A stretch of DNA of 64,000 nt from Yanshouia hominis. Its GTDB lineage: Bacteria; Bacillota; Clostridia; Oscillospirales; Ruminococcaceae. Position numbers and translations under genes: made by a program. Below the pieces are notes generated by a model. That model searched no databases, was not told the DNA's origin, and saw only the letters and a list, made by a program, of their open reading frames with translations. Positions 9,347 to 20,686 of the stretch are shown here, in pieces (position 1 is the stretch's first letter; each line of letters opens with the position of its first letter). The stretch covers positions 19,432 through 83,431 of the forward strand of contig JACRTB010000013.1 of NCBI GenBank assembly GCA_014385025.1. Direction: 5' to 3'.

Positions 9347-9892
9347 GATAAATCCCCCAAATCTAAAACGTTCAATTTGTATTTATTTATTATATCAAAA
9401 ATCCGGTTGCAGGGAAAGCCCCCAAACGAATTTTTCGTGGGATTTCTCCCGCGGGCAGTGCTTTCGAGGAAATTCCGGAAGCCCGCGGGATACGTTCCCC
9501 GGGCATCCCCATTTTGATTGCGCAGGGCACGCAACGGTTGCGGCTTCGTCAGCCGCGCGAAATCAGACGACCGGCAATCGTTTCTTTGTTCAGGGTGCGC
9601 AGCGATTGCGGCGGCACAACAGCAAAACAAGAAACGAGAGCCGGAAAGGAAATATCTTTCCCGGCTCTCGCCCTTGTACCGTCTTGGAGTATAGAGCCAC
9701 CGGCTCCGCCGGCAGGGCAAAAGCGTTCGCTTCCGGCATCAGACAAGGCGGGATGCCGACAACAGTTTTCAGGCAAAGAAGCCGCCGTTGGGACGGCGGC
9801 GGGCCATCATCCATAGGCCGTCGTGCAAGAGCCCGCTGGGAAAAACCGCCGGGCCTCTTAAAAGGCATGCCGGCATTCCGCCGATGGCCTGC
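9347..9892. other. Gene-free stretch with hairpins
   Basis: No supportable gene. A hairpin at 9635-9670 (CGAGAGCCGG / CCGGCTCTCG) has a T-rich tail on the minus strand and may end apbE transcription, although it lies about 220 bases past that gene. Two imperfect copies of a roughly 29-base GC-rich segment (about 9519-9548 and 9589-9617) occur. A short CCGCCGTTGGGACGGCGG hairpin lies near 9780-9800. Confidence 0.45.
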
Positions 9893-10963
9893 TCAGTCCG
9901 GGGGACCTGACTTCATCAGCCGCCGCATCGCATCATTGGCCCGCATTTCGCCATCCGGCAGCACCCAGAGAACCGCCAGATTCTCCCGCTCGGCCAGCAT
10001 CTCCCCCGTCTTCTGATCCAGCAGAAAGAGAGCAGTCGAGAAAAGATCGGCGTCGGCCGCCGAGGAACAGGCCACCGTGACGCTCCGGCAGCGTTCTCCG
10101 GGATGCAGGGTGGCGGGATCGATGATATGGTGGGCGCGACGCCGCTTTCCGCCCTGTTCGTACCAGAAAAACCGTTGGTAATCCCCGCTTGTGGACACCG
10201 CCCCGGAGGGAATTCTCAGCGACGCGAGGGACGGCGCCCGCGACAAAACGGCCCTGTCGGGCGACTGAACGCCGATTTCCCACATCGGCTTTCCGTCCGG
10301 CGGATGGCCGCAGCAAAGATTTCCCCCGCTCGAGATCGCAAAGCGGGAAAGCCCCGCGGCCGTCAGCTTCCGCGCCGTGCGCTCGGTCGCGTATCCCTTG
10401 GCCACCGCTCCGAGGTCAAGCAGCGCCTTCGGGTCGGTGAGCCGCACCCGCCCGGCACCCTTCTCCAGCACCAGAAGCTCCGGCGCGGCATGGCCCGCCG
10501 CCTCCCGCAGCGTTTCTTCATCCGGGATAAGCCGGTTTCCCGAAACGATCGCCCGGCGCCAAAGCTCGGTCACTGCGCCGAAGGTGGGCGAAACCGTCCC
10601 CAGAGTGCGCCGCTCGCCCTCCTGGGCATAGAGAAGCAGGGAAAAAAGCGGTTCCTCCACTGCCAGCGGCTCTCCCCCCGCCGCGTGATTGACCGAATAT
10701 AAATTAACAATTGTCTCCGATTCGGAAAATCGGTCATAAATTGAATGAAATCCGGTAAAGCTATCGACGGCGAGGTCGAGATACCAATCAAACTCCTCGC
10801 GGGTCGGGACACTGGCCGTGAGGGTAATTACGGAATCAAAAACGCCCCAGAAGGTCGCGGTATATCGGAACAAACGCGGCCGCAGCGAAAAAAGGAGCAG
10901 AGCGGCGCAGCAGGCCGCCAGGAACCCCTGCCGCAGACTCCGCGAACATTTCCAACGCGCCAT
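9893..10963 (-). CDS. apbE: ApbE-type FAD:protein FMN transferase
   Basis: ApbE attaches FMN covalently to Thr/Ser of exported flavoproteins. A single N-terminal membrane segment (LAACCAALLLFSLRP) anchors the enzyme outside the cell. Family blocks are FDSVITLTA, DLGAVAKGYATERTARKL, ISSGGNL, HHIIDPATLHPG and CSSAADADLFSTALFLL; the last two carry the metal and flavin site residues. I start it at 10963, where GAAAGGCGG lies before ATG; a longer in-frame start at 11017 lacks this site. It is divergent from a lipoprotein gene 106 bases away that could share its promoter region. No obvious ApbE target (SGAT-like motif) is present in that lipoprotein. Confidence 0.9.
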   Translation of the reverse strand: MARWKCSRSLRQGFLAACCAALLLFSLRPRLFRYTATFWGVFDSVITLTASVPTREEFDWYLDLAVDSFTGFHSIYDRFSESETIVNLYSVNHAAGGEPLAVEEPLFSLLLYAQEGERRTLGTVSPTFGAVTELWRRAIVSGNRLIPDEETLREAAGHAAPELLVLEKGAGRVRLTDPKALLDLGAVAKGYATERTARKLTAAGLSRFAISSGGNLCCGHPPDGKPMWEIGVQSPDRAVLSRAPSLASLRIPSGAVSTSGDYQRFFWYEQGGKRRRAHHIIDPATLHPGERCRSVTVACSSAADADLFSTALFLLDQKTGEMLAERENLAVLWVLPDGEMRANDAMRRLMKSGPPD

Positions 10964-11069
10964 CCCTCTACCGCCTTTCTCCCGTATGCAAGGGATAGTT
11001 TGTCCGCCGGGCGGCATTTTATCAGAACCGTCCAGCGGCGGATGTCCAATTTATGATGGAGGTTTTTCT

Positions 11070-11723
11070 ATGAAACGCATTGGCACCCTAATGCTTACGG
11101 CGGTCCTCGTCCTGTCACTGGCCGCCTGCAGCAGCTCCTCCTCCATGGGGAGCAGCCTCTCTTCCGCCGGGAACGCCCTGGACGGAAACGCCAGCTCCGA
11201 GACATTCGGCGAGATGATCGACGAGGTTCTTCCCGATGTGGATTACAGCCTGCTCCGAACCGGACTCGGCATCGTCTCGAGCACGGCCGAATCGGCCGCC
11301 GCAGAGGGCGCGATTCCCGGCAACGCAAAATTCAGCGCGACCATCTGTGCGCTGGCCGTCAAACCGGATGGTTCCATCGCCGACGTCAAGTTTGACACTG
11401 TCGAAGCCGGTCTCGCCTTTGATTCCAGCGGCACTCTGACCGGAGATGCATCGCAGGAGATTCACACGAAGAAGGAGCTTGGCGATGACTACGGTTTGAA
11501 AGCCGCCTCGGGCATCGGCAAGGAGTGGTATGAGCAGATCGACGCCCTGGAGGAATGGATGCGGGGGAAAATGGTCTCGGACGTGCTGGGTATGAAAGTA
11601 ACCGAGCGCGAGGGGGACGGCAAACAGCTCACCGACGAAGAGGACCTCAAAACCTCGGTGACCATCTCGGTGACCGATCAGCTCCGCGCGTTGGAGAAGG
11701 CTTATGCCGACGCGCAGAAATAG
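11070..11723 (+). CDS. Secreted lipoprotein of unknown function
   Basis: This 217-residue protein begins with a type II signal peptide (MKRIGTLMLTAVLVLSLAAC), so it should be lipidated on the Cys at position 20 and sit on the outer face of the membrane. A Ser-rich linker follows. The later part has two similar beta-type blocks (FSATICALAVKPDGSIADVKFDT and TSVTISVTDQLRALEKAYADA) around KKELGDDYGLKAASGIGKEWYEQ. That pattern occurs in uncharacterised clostridial FMN-binding-like lipoproteins, but I cannot confirm the family. GGAGG at 11058-11062 sets the start. It is divergent from apbE, which hints at, but does not prove, a link to extracellular flavin chemistry. Confidence 0.7.
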   Translation: MKRIGTLMLTAVLVLSLAACSSSSSMGSSLSSAGNALDGNASSETFGEMIDEVLPDVDYSLLRTGLGIVSSTAESAAAEGAIPGNAKFSATICALAVKPDGSIADVKFDTVEAGLAFDSSGTLTGDASQEIHTKKELGDDYGLKAASGIGKEWYEQIDALEEWMRGKMVSDVLGMKVTEREGDGKQLTDEEDLKTSVTISVTDQLRALEKAYADAQK

Positions 11724-11838
11724 GCTGCGCCATGCGCCGTCCGGCGGGTTCGGACGGCGCGGATTCATAGCATCTCGCCCGACCGGTGCACATTCCCAAG
11801 AGTTTCCACCGGACGTCGCCGCCTTTCCCCTCTTTTCC

Positions 11839-11866
11839 GCCCCGCTTCAAGCGGGGCTTTTTTTGC
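11839..11866 (+). terminator. Terminator after the lipoprotein gene
   Basis: GCCCCGC and GCGGGG(C) pair around TTCAA, followed by seven T. The rest of the 343-base gap 11724-12066 shows no gene. Confidence 0.85.
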
Positions 11867-12066
11867 CCCGGCAGGGGAAAGCGCCGGTCCGGCGCGGCGC
11901 AGCGCGTCCGCCTGATACGGTTCGGTTTTTTCACTCCGGCGCGGAGGAAGCGCCGTCATATTTGCGAAAAGGTTGTCCGAACATCCATCTTTTTCATAAA
12001 AGGGGTGGAAAAAAGGTGCCGCGCCTGTTATCCTGTTAGCATGACATTGCCACAGGAGGGACACGC

Positions 12067-13044
12067 ATGAAAATTGTAGTATTGGACGGATATCTTCTCG
12101 GATTCGGCGGACGCAGCTGGGAGCCGATCGCCCGGCATGGGGAATTTGTGTATCATGACATGACCACCGCTCAGGATGACGTCGCGGCTGTGATCGGCAA
12201 CGCGGACGCCGTTTACACCAACCGCTGTCCGGTCAGCGCCGAAACCATCGGACGCTGCCCCAATCTTAAAATGATCTGCAGCTTCGGCACCGGCTACAAC
12301 CAGATCGATCTGGACGCCGCCAACCGCCGCGGAATTGCCGTCTGCAACATTCCTTCCTACGGGCGCGGAGCGGTAGCTCAGATGGCGGCGGCGCTGCTTT
12401 TCGCCATCGTCCGCAACGTTTCGGCCTTCGATCATTATGTCAAAACGGTGGGCTGGACCTCCCCGAACGACCCCGAGATCTGCTCGATCCGCCAGATGGA
12501 GCTGACCGGCAAGACGATCGGTATCCTCGGAATGGGAGACATCGGCTATGCAGTGGCAAAAATCGCAATGGCGATGGACATGAAAGTCCTTGCCTACCGT
12601 CGCAGGCCCGATCCCTCGCTGGAAAACGAACAGCTCCGCTTCGTCGATCTGGACACCCTCCTGCGTGAGTCGGATATTCTGAGCCTGCACTGCCCCCTGA
12701 CCGACGAAACCAGAGGGATGATCAACCGGGAGGCCCTCGCTAAAATGAAAGACGGGGCGATTCTGATCAATACCGGACGCGGCGCGGTCCTGGAGGAAGC
12801 GGCTGTCGTTGAGGCGCTCGACTCCGGCAAGCTTTATGCCGTTGGCGCAGACGTTTTTTCCGGCGACCCCTGCGGCCGCGACAACCCGCTTGCAAACCAT
12901 CCCCGCTGCATCGCTACCCCTCATGTCGCCTGGACTCCCGCGGAAACCCGCGATCGAGTCATCGCGATCGCGGGAGAAAATCTCGCGGCGTTTCTGGCAA
13001 ACCGTCCTCAGAATGTCGTGAACGCCCCGAAGCCCGTCCAATGA
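12067..13044 (+). CDS. D-isomer-specific 2-hydroxyacid dehydrogenase
   Basis: This 325-residue NAD-dependent dehydrogenase reduces a 2-oxo acid or oxidises a D-2-hydroxy acid. The nucleotide-binding motif is GILGMGDIGYAVAKI, and the signature continues with LSLHCPLTDETRGMINREALAKMKDGAILINTGRG. The catalytic His is in ATPHVAW, with the Arg and Glu in the expected spacing. It resembles glycerate/hydroxypyruvate-type enzymes, but the substrate is open. CACAGGAGGGACACGC before the ATG gives a strong ribosome site. It is followed after 69 bases by an AIM24-type gene on the same strand. Confidence 0.9.
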   Translation: MKIVVLDGYLLGFGGRSWEPIARHGEFVYHDMTTAQDDVAAVIGNADAVYTNRCPVSAETIGRCPNLKMICSFGTGYNQIDLDAANRRGIAVCNIPSYGRGAVAQMAAALLFAIVRNVSAFDHYVKTVGWTSPNDPEICSIRQMELTGKTIGILGMGDIGYAVAKIAMAMDMKVLAYRRRPDPSLENEQLRFVDLDTLLRESDILSLHCPLTDETRGMINREALAKMKDGAILINTGRGAVLEEAAVVEALDSGKLYAVGADVFSGDPCGRDNPLANHPRCIATPHVAWTPAETRDRVIAIAGENLAAFLANRPQNVVNAPKPVQ

Positions 13045-13113
13045 GCTTTTCCCGATTGGGCCCGTGCCCGGAAATGACCGAAAACCGAATGTCGGAAAAG
13101 GAGTGATTCTGCA

Positions 13114-13797
13114 ATGAAGTACCAAATCACCGGCGAACCGATGCCGGTCGTGATCTGCCAGCTGGAAAATGGGGAGTCGATCGTCACCGAGGGCGGATCG
13201 ATGTCCTGGATGACCCCCAACATGGAAATGCAGACCTCGGGCGGCGGGAGTCTCGGCAGGGCTTTCGGCAGGATGCTGTCAGGCGAAGCAATTTTTCAGA
13301 ACATCTATACCGCCAAAGGCGCAGGAGAAATCGCCTTCGCCTCGAGCTTTCCCGGTGCGATCCGCGCGGTGCCGATCAGCCCCGAGCGTCCGGTCGTCGT
13401 CCAGAAGAAGGCCTTTCTGGCATCCGAGCGCGGGGTGGAGCTTTCGGTTTTCTTTCAGAAAAAGATGGGCGCGGGCTTCTTCGGCGGCGAAGGCTTCATC
13501 ATGCAGAGGCTGTCGGGCCGCGGCCTTGCCTTTATCGAAATCGACGGGTCGGCAGTCGAATACACCCTCGGGGCCGGAGAAAAAATGGTGGTGGACACCG
13601 GATATTTAGCGATGATGGACGCCACCTGTTCGATTGACATTATCACCGTCAAGGGGGTCAAAAACATGCTGTTCGGCGGCGAGGGGATCTTCCACACCGT
13701 CGTCACAGGGCCCGGAAAGATCATTCTCCAGACAATGCCCTTCAGCAGCTTTGCAGGGGCCCTCGCCCCCTTCTTTGCCTCCGGCGGCAGCAAGTGA
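13114..13797 (+). CDS. AIM24 / TIGR00266 family protein
   Basis: This 227-residue all-beta protein belongs to the AIM24/TIGR00266 family. It opens with MKYQITGEPMPVVICQLENGESIVTEGGSMSWMTPNMEM, then shows the glycine-rich GEAIFQNIYTAKGAGEIAFA and ends with the typical FSSFAGAL-type tail. No enzymatic role is established; related bacterial proteins are cytoplasmic and linked loosely to envelope or metabolic stress. AAAAGGAG precedes the ATG. It probably shares a transcript with the upstream hydroxyacid dehydrogenase. Confidence 0.88.
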   Translation: MKYQITGEPMPVVICQLENGESIVTEGGSMSWMTPNMEMQTSGGGSLGRAFGRMLSGEAIFQNIYTAKGAGEIAFASSFPGAIRAVPISPERPVVVQKKAFLASERGVELSVFFQKKMGAGFFGGEGFIMQRLSGRGLAFIEIDGSAVEYTLGAGEKMVVDTGYLAMMDATCSIDIITVKGVKNMLFGGEGIFHTVVTGPGKIILQTMPFSSFAGALAPFFASGGSK

Positions 13798-14602
13798 AAA
13801 AAGAACACCACACTTGAAACATATCAGGAGCCGTCTCCCACAAGGTTGAAATGTTCCGATGAAATTACCTTTGCGCAGTTTTCGTCTTCTTTTCAAGTCG
13901 TTTGAAAGGATGCTGCGGCAGCTCAGAACATGCCGCTCCGGACGAAATACGGTCATCCGGATGCGCGCGTATGACCTCTGGTTTCCGCACCGAACCGTAT
14001 TTCTGGTTTTGGGCTTTTTTACATAGCACGCATCCTCCCTTTCATATACGAAAAAGGCAGGCACATGGTTATTGTCCATGTACCTGCCTTTTGTCTACAG
14101 ACGCATTTCTCCGGCGGTTATGTCCGAGGCCGGGATTCTCGGCAAATCTGGGGGCTTAAACCAATCCCGGCGGAGCTTTATACCGGCAGGCCCAAGCGAT
14201 ACTGAGATTTCTTCCCCCGCACAGCCCGCCCGCAGTCCATAACCGGGGACAATACCCTTATCACGAAAGCGCTCTGTCTTCAATATGATACAGCTGTCCA
14301 GGCAAGGCCGGGCAGTCAAATATCGTCGTAAGCCATGACACCGGGATAGTTTTCGATCCCACCGTATTGCAAATGGAGCCAAGCCCAAATCCCTATTCCA
14401 CCATTCAAAGATTCTTGTTTGCAGGCCGCTTTGCCCAATTCTTGGAGCGAAAGTTTTTTCGTCCCTGCCACCAGAGCTGGCGGTTCCATGCGCTGAAGCG
14501 ATGCAGTCATGACCACACCAAGAGGAGCGGCATGAAGCAGGGGCTATAAAGCCATAATGAAAAGGGCCGGGAATTCCCGGCCCTTTTCCAAATCGTTTCG
14601 GC
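13798..14602. other. Long gene-free region with two terminator-like hairpins
   Basis: About 800 bases hold no gene that I can support. Leftward open frames at 14095-14388 and 14316-14516 show stretches such as GIGIWAWLHLQYGGIENYPG that read protein-like. They could be the remains of a decayed gene, but no family is recognised. A hairpin with one mismatch at 14052-14092 has A and T tracts on both sides and could terminate in either direction. A second hairpin at 14559-14588 serves the next leftward gene. Confidence 0.45.
14559..14588 (-). terminator. Hairpin at the end of the leftward hydroxyacid dehydrogenase gene
   Basis: AAAAGGGCCGGGA pairs with TCCCGGCCCTTTT as an almost perfect palindrome 14 bases past the stop codon. 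Confidence 0.7.
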
Positions 14603-15547
14603 TCAGCAGATCACATTCCGGGGTGTCCCGTTCAAATAGCAGTCGATATTCTCCATGACGATCACCGCACGCTTGACCATCGATTCGGCGGTCGCAAAGG
14701 CCACATGGGGCGTGGCCACGACGTTGGGGGCCGAGAAAAGCGGATGATCCGCCGCGATGGGAGGCTCGGTTTCAAACACATCGACGCCCGCGCCGGCAAT
14801 TTCGCCGGAGCGCAGGGCCGCGGCCAGCGCCTTGGAATCGACGACGGGGCCGCGCGCGGTATTGATCAGAACGGCGGTCGGCCTCATCAGAGAAAGCTCA
14901 CGCTGCCCGATCATGCCGATGGTGGCAGGAGTCTGCGGGACATGCAGCGAAACGATATCGCTTTCCCGGAGCAGCGTGTCAAGATCGACATATTCGACCC
15001 CTTCCACCTGCTTCTTCGTGCGGCTGTAGGCAAGCACCCGGCAGCCGAAGGCGGCGGCGATCCGCGCCACACGCAGCCCGATCGCGCCGGTGCCGATAAC
15101 ACCGAAGGTCCTGCCCTCAAGCTCCCAGCCGACGAGTCCGTTTTTGGTGCCGCCCTCCCGCACAACCTTGTCGCAGGCGATGATCCGGCGGCCCAGAGCG
15201 ATGACCAGGCCAAAGACGAGATCGGCAACCGCCACAGTGGAATATCCGGCGCAGTTGCAGACGGTGATGCCGCGCTTTCTGCAATACTCCACATCGACGT
15301 GATCGACGCCGGTAAAGGCCACGCAGATCATCTTGAGATTCGGGCACTGCGAAATGACCTCCTCGCGATAGGCAAAGTTGGAAAGAACGACAAGGTCGGC
15401 GTCCCGGCTTCTTTCAATCAGGGTCGGAGCATCCTCCGCCCGATTGTCATAGGCGATGATTTCCACCCGATCCCCGAGCTTCTCCCTTGCCATTGCCATC
15501 AGCTTGTCGCCGGGCACTCCCAGCGGCTCCAAAAATACAAGCTTCAT
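14603..15547 (-). CDS. D-isomer-specific 2-hydroxyacid dehydrogenase (second paralogue)
   Basis: This 314-residue enzyme is a relative of the one at 12067, with the same fold but clearly different sequence. It has the Rossmann motif FGVIGTGAIGLRVARI, the block VSLHVPQTPATIGMIGQRELSLMRPTAVLINTARG and the catalytic His in ATPHVAF. The substrate is unknown; candidates include lactate, glycerate and phenyllactate-type acids. GAGGACATTTGAA lies before the ATG. It is transcribed convergently to the 12067-13797 pair and is monocistronic as far as visible. Confidence 0.9.
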   Translation of the reverse strand: MKLVFLEPLGVPGDKLMAMAREKLGDRVEIIAYDNRAEDAPTLIERSRDADLVVLSNFAYREEVISQCPNLKMICVAFTGVDHVDVEYCRKRGITVCNCAGYSTVAVADLVFGLVIALGRRIIACDKVVREGGTKNGLVGWELEGRTFGVIGTGAIGLRVARIAAAFGCRVLAYSRTKKQVEGVEYVDLDTLLRESDIVSLHVPQTPATIGMIGQRELSLMRPTAVLINTARGPVVDSKALAAALRSGEIAGAGVDVFETEPPIAADHPLFSAPNVVATPHVAFATAESMVKRAVIVMENIDCYLNGTPRNVIC

Positions 15548-15918
15548 TTCAAATGTCCTCCTTATTCTGGTTCCATGCGGCCTTCACCGCTCTGTGTCAA
15601 GAATAGCACAATTTTTCCGGCAGGGCAATCGGAGAGCATTCGGATTAAAATTTATTTGTTTGTGCCCTGATCCCCCGGATTTGGTTTTGCCGCAAAGCGC
15701 CGAAGGAATTAACGTCCGCACACGGCAAATCATAATCCTGCGCGGAGCCCGCATCTCTAAGCGGTTTGAGCCGCCTGCTCTCCTTTTGGCGCATAAAATT
15801 TGTCGGAATAATTTACAAATAGTTCACCATATTTCGATCACTTAATTATATAATATCAATTGCAAATTAAAGAATGATTGCAATCAAATTCCACCCCATC
15901 GGAAGGAAGTGAACCTGC
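15548..15918. other. Intergenic region with AT-rich promoter zone
   Basis: No gene is seen. TATAAT at 15849-15854 in an AT-rich block is the likely -10 element for the RHH-clpB unit, but I see no good -35 at the right distance. I found no CIRCE (TTAGCACTC-N9-GAGTGCTAA) or CtsR-type direct repeat, although clpB genes often have one. Confidence 0.45.
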
Positions 15919-16536
15919 ATGCAAAAAAAGAGCGTTTACAGCATTGTCCTTTCCGACCGGGTCGTTGAGCAGGTCGATGCGCTCGCCTATGAAAACGGCA
16001 TGAGCCGTTCCGCAATGATCAATCACATCCTCGCGGAACAGCTTTCCCTGACCACCCCTGAGCAGCAGATGCGCAGCATTCTCTCGGCAACCGAGGAGTT
16101 GCTGCGCAGCGGCGGCACGTTACAGCTTCTTCCCACCCTCGCGGACGGGATGCTCGCTGTGAAGGCGCCGGTGCGCTTCAAATACAATCCCTCGGTGCGC
16201 TACGCCGTTGAGCTGCGCACCACCGCGCAGGGGATCAGCGGTGAACTGCGGGCGGCAGCGCGGACCCAAAGCGAAAGCCTCACCGAAGCGCTCGACCGCT
16301 TTTTCCTGCTTTTCTCCCGGGAGGCAGGTCTTGACGCCGGACAGACACACATCGAAAACGGACGATTTACCTTCCGCTTTCTGCTGCCAACCACCGACAC
16401 CGAAGCGGCGGCGCAGCAGATCGCCGGGCTGATCCAGATTATCCAGCGGGCCATGAAGTGTTTCTTTGACGCCTACCCCGACCAGAACGAGTGCATCCGC
16501 GCGGTGCGTTCTTTCGTCGGCCACTCCAAATTGTAA
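15919..16536 (+). CDS. Ribbon-helix-helix N-terminal protein, upstream of clpB
   Basis: This 205-residue protein has an Arc/MetJ-like ribbon-helix-helix segment at residues 3-45 (KSVYSIVLSDRVVEQVDALAYENGMSRSAMINHIL, shown here only as its key pattern: beta strand, then two helices with the GMSRS turn). The rest, about 160 residues, is mixed alpha/beta with FKYNPSVRYAVELRTTAQGIS and is not recognised. It ends only 39 bases before clpB, so it may be cotranscribed with it and may even regulate it; that is inference from position. GGAAGGAAGTG precedes the start. Confidence 0.65.
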   Translation: MQKKSVYSIVLSDRVVEQVDALAYENGMSRSAMINHILAEQLSLTTPEQQMRSILSATEELLRSGGTLQLLPTLADGMLAVKAPVRFKYNPSVRYAVELRTTAQGISGELRAAARTQSESLTEALDRFFLLFSREAGLDAGQTHIENGRFTFRFLLPTTDTEAAAQQIAGLIQIIQRAMKCFFDAYPDQNECIRAVRSFVGHSKL

Positions 16537-16575
16537 TCAAAAAAATCCATCACCATCCAAAAGGAGGTTTCTGTC

Positions 16576-19197
<2,622 letters not shown>

Positions 19198-19210
19198 ACT
19201 TTTGAGGCAA

Positions 19211-19241
19211 TGTACCCCGCCTTTTGGCGGGGTACATTTTT
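19211..19241 (+). terminator. Terminator after clpB
   Basis: TGTACCCCGCC pairs with GGCGGGGTACA around TTTT, followed by a T tract. Its last bases overlap the left arm of the next inverted repeat. Confidence 0.9.
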
Positions 19242-19291
19242 ATATAGAGAAAACCACCGGCAGTGACGGTGGTTTTCTCTATATAAAAATG
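19235..19291. repeat. 25-bp perfect inverted repeat downstream of clpB
   Basis: The arms at 19235-19259 and 19267-19291 are exact reverse complements around a seven-base loop. The inner part is GGTGG-rich and the outer part AT-rich (TTTTTATATAGAG). The T tract on either strand makes it a possible second terminator, but the length and perfection exceed normal terminators. No gene lies in the remaining gap to 19632. Confidence 0.85.
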
Positions 19292-19569
19292 CAAATGAAA
19301 CCGCCCCCTTATGGACATCCGTTCGATTGCCGGCCCCGTCGATGAACCGATCGTCCCGGCACAGGACATACTCCATGGGTTTGTGGATACCGCCGGTGCG
19401 GCCGGCGGCTATGATTTCCGCAATCCCCCGCCGCTTTGGCCGGGGTTGTGGGCATCAGAGGAAGGTTTTCGCTTCCTTTTGCAGCCTTCTTCCGGATGAT
19501 TTCCTCGCGATCACCGGTAAAAAGTCGAAAATCAGCAACAGATCCCTGTAGCTTATTCACAAATTTGAC

Positions 19570-19598
19570 TTGAATTTTTTGTCATTTTGGCGTATGAT
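19570..19598 (+). promoter_or_regulatory. Promoter of the L-lactate dehydrogenase-like gene
   Basis: TTGAAT (19570-19575) and TATGAT (19593-19598) with a 17-base spacer lie 35 bases before the start codon. Confidence 0.6.
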
Positions 19599-19632
19599 AT
19601 GTCTCAAAATTTTCACTTTGGAGGAGCTTTAC

Positions 19633-20586
19633 ATGAATCTTTCTCCCCGCCGCGTCGGTATCATCGGTGTCGGCCACGTCGGCGCGCACTGCGCATTTTC
19701 GCTTGCCACCCAAGGCATCGTTGATGAGCTGGTGCTGGTGGACACCAACCGTCAGAAAGCAATCAGCGAGTGTCAGGATCTTCAGGATTCTGTCGCTTAT
19801 CTGCCCCACCGTGTGCGAATCTCAATCGGGCAGCCGGAGGATCTCGCCGGATGCGACCTTGCCGTCATCAGCGTCGGCACCATCACACCGGATGAAAACC
19901 GCCTTTCCGAGCTTTTCACCAGCGCAAAAATCGTCCGGGAGGTTGTCCCCCGCGCCGTCCGAGCCGGCTTCGACGGAATCTTCATCAATATCACCAACCC
20001 ATGCGACATCATCGCCCGTGAGGTCTGGAAGCTTTCAGGCTTTCCGAAAAACAGGGTGCTCGGTACCGGAACGGCGCTGGATACCGCCCGCTTCCGGGCG
20101 GTGCTTGCCCGCGAAACCGGAATCGATCACAAGTCGGTCACCGCCTTCATGATCGGGGAACACGGCGCCTCCCAGCTCTGCCTCTGGTCAAACGTCACCG
20201 TAAACGGTAAGCCGCTCGCCGAGCTGGAGCGGGAGTTCCCCGGACAGTTTGGGCATCTCGACCGCGCGGCAATTCAGCAGGAGGTGATTGCCGCGGGCTG
20301 GCTGACCTATATCGGCAAGCACGCCACCGAATACGGCATCGCCTCCGCCCTTGCGCGGATCGTCCACATCATCCTGCGGGACGAACGGCAGATGATGCCG
20401 GTTTCCGCCCTGCTGGAAGGACAGTACGGCCGCAGCGGATTCTTTATTGGCACTCCCGCGATTCTGGGCGCCAACGGCGTGGAGCAGGTTCTTGAGATGC
20501 GGCTTTCCCCTGAAGAAAGCGCCGCCTTCCAGCGTTCCTGCGACATTGTTGAGGAGAATGTCCAAAAGCTCGAAAAAGTATTGTAA
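19633..20586 (+). CDS. L-lactate / L-2-hydroxyacid dehydrogenase (LDH/MDH superfamily)
   Basis: This 317-residue NAD-dependent enzyme interconverts a 2-oxo acid and its L-2-hydroxy acid. It has the Rossmann motif IGVGHVGAHCAF and the substrate-side blocks ITNPCDI and GTALDTARFR (Asp and Arg). The catalytic His is in MIGEHGASQ. The substrate-specificity loop reads VGTITPDENRLSEL rather than the usual NQKPGETRLDLV of lactate dehydrogenase, so a bulkier substrate (L-2-hydroxyisocaproate type) is possible. I start at 19633, nine bases after GGAGGAG; an upstream in-frame ATG would add 21 residues without a ribosome site. The stop codon overlaps the first of two BirA-like sites controlling bioY. 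Confidence 0.88.
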   Translation: MNLSPRRVGIIGVGHVGAHCAFSLATQGIVDELVLVDTNRQKAISECQDLQDSVAYLPHRVRISIGQPEDLAGCDLAVISVGTITPDENRLSELFTSAKIVREVVPRAVRAGFDGIFINITNPCDIIAREVWKLSGFPKNRVLGTGTALDTARFRAVLARETGIDHKSVTAFMIGEHGASQLCLWSNVTVNGKPLAELEREFPGQFGHLDRAAIQQEVIAAGWLTYIGKHATEYGIASALARIVHIILRDERQMMPVSALLEGQYGRSGFFIGTPAILGANGVEQVLEMRLSPEESAAFQRSCDIVEENVQKLEKVL

Positions 20587-20611
20587 ACTAAATTTTATTT
20601 TAAGTTGACAA
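20581..20611 (+). promoter_or_regulatory. BirA-like palindrome overlapping the bioY -35 element
   Basis: TTGTAAACT and AGTTGACAA form an imperfect dyad with about 13 bases between. The right arm contains the TTGACA -35 element. This resembles, but is weaker than, the site at 20638. Confidence 0.45.
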
Positions 20612-20633
20612 ACTGTTTTCTTCGCCGTATACT
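20605..20633 (+). promoter_or_regulatory. bioY promoter
   Basis: TTGACA (20605-20610) and TATACT (20628-20633) with a 17-base spacer make a near-consensus sigma-A promoter. Confidence 0.85.
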
Positions 20634-20637
20634 GTGT

Positions 20638-20670
20638 TTGGTAAACCTTTATTTTTATTACAGTTTACAA
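20638..20670 (+). promoter_or_regulatory. BirA (biotin repressor) operator of bioY
   Basis: TTGGTAAACC (20638-20647) faces AGTTTACAA (20662-20670) with a 14-base spacer, matching the known BirA half-sites TTGTTAACC / GGTTTACAA in layout. It lies across the expected transcription start, just before the AGGGAA ribosome site, so biotin-loaded BirA would block transcription. Confidence 0.75.
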
Positions 20671-20686
20671 CGGAGGGAATTTTACG

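Noticed and set aside
9514..9816. Possible small Arg-rich protein
   Set aside because: The composition is that of non-coding GC-rich DNA, there is no ribosome site, and the region holds hairpins and imperfect repeats.
14095..14516. Possible decayed gene on the minus strand
   Set aside because: Some stretches read protein-like in two frames, but no family or start site could be recognised; it is left as an unexplained gene-free region.
15548..15918. CIRCE or CtsR operator before the RHH-clpB unit
   Set aside because: Neither the TTAGCACTC/GAGTGCTAA dyad nor GGTCAAA-type repeats could be found.
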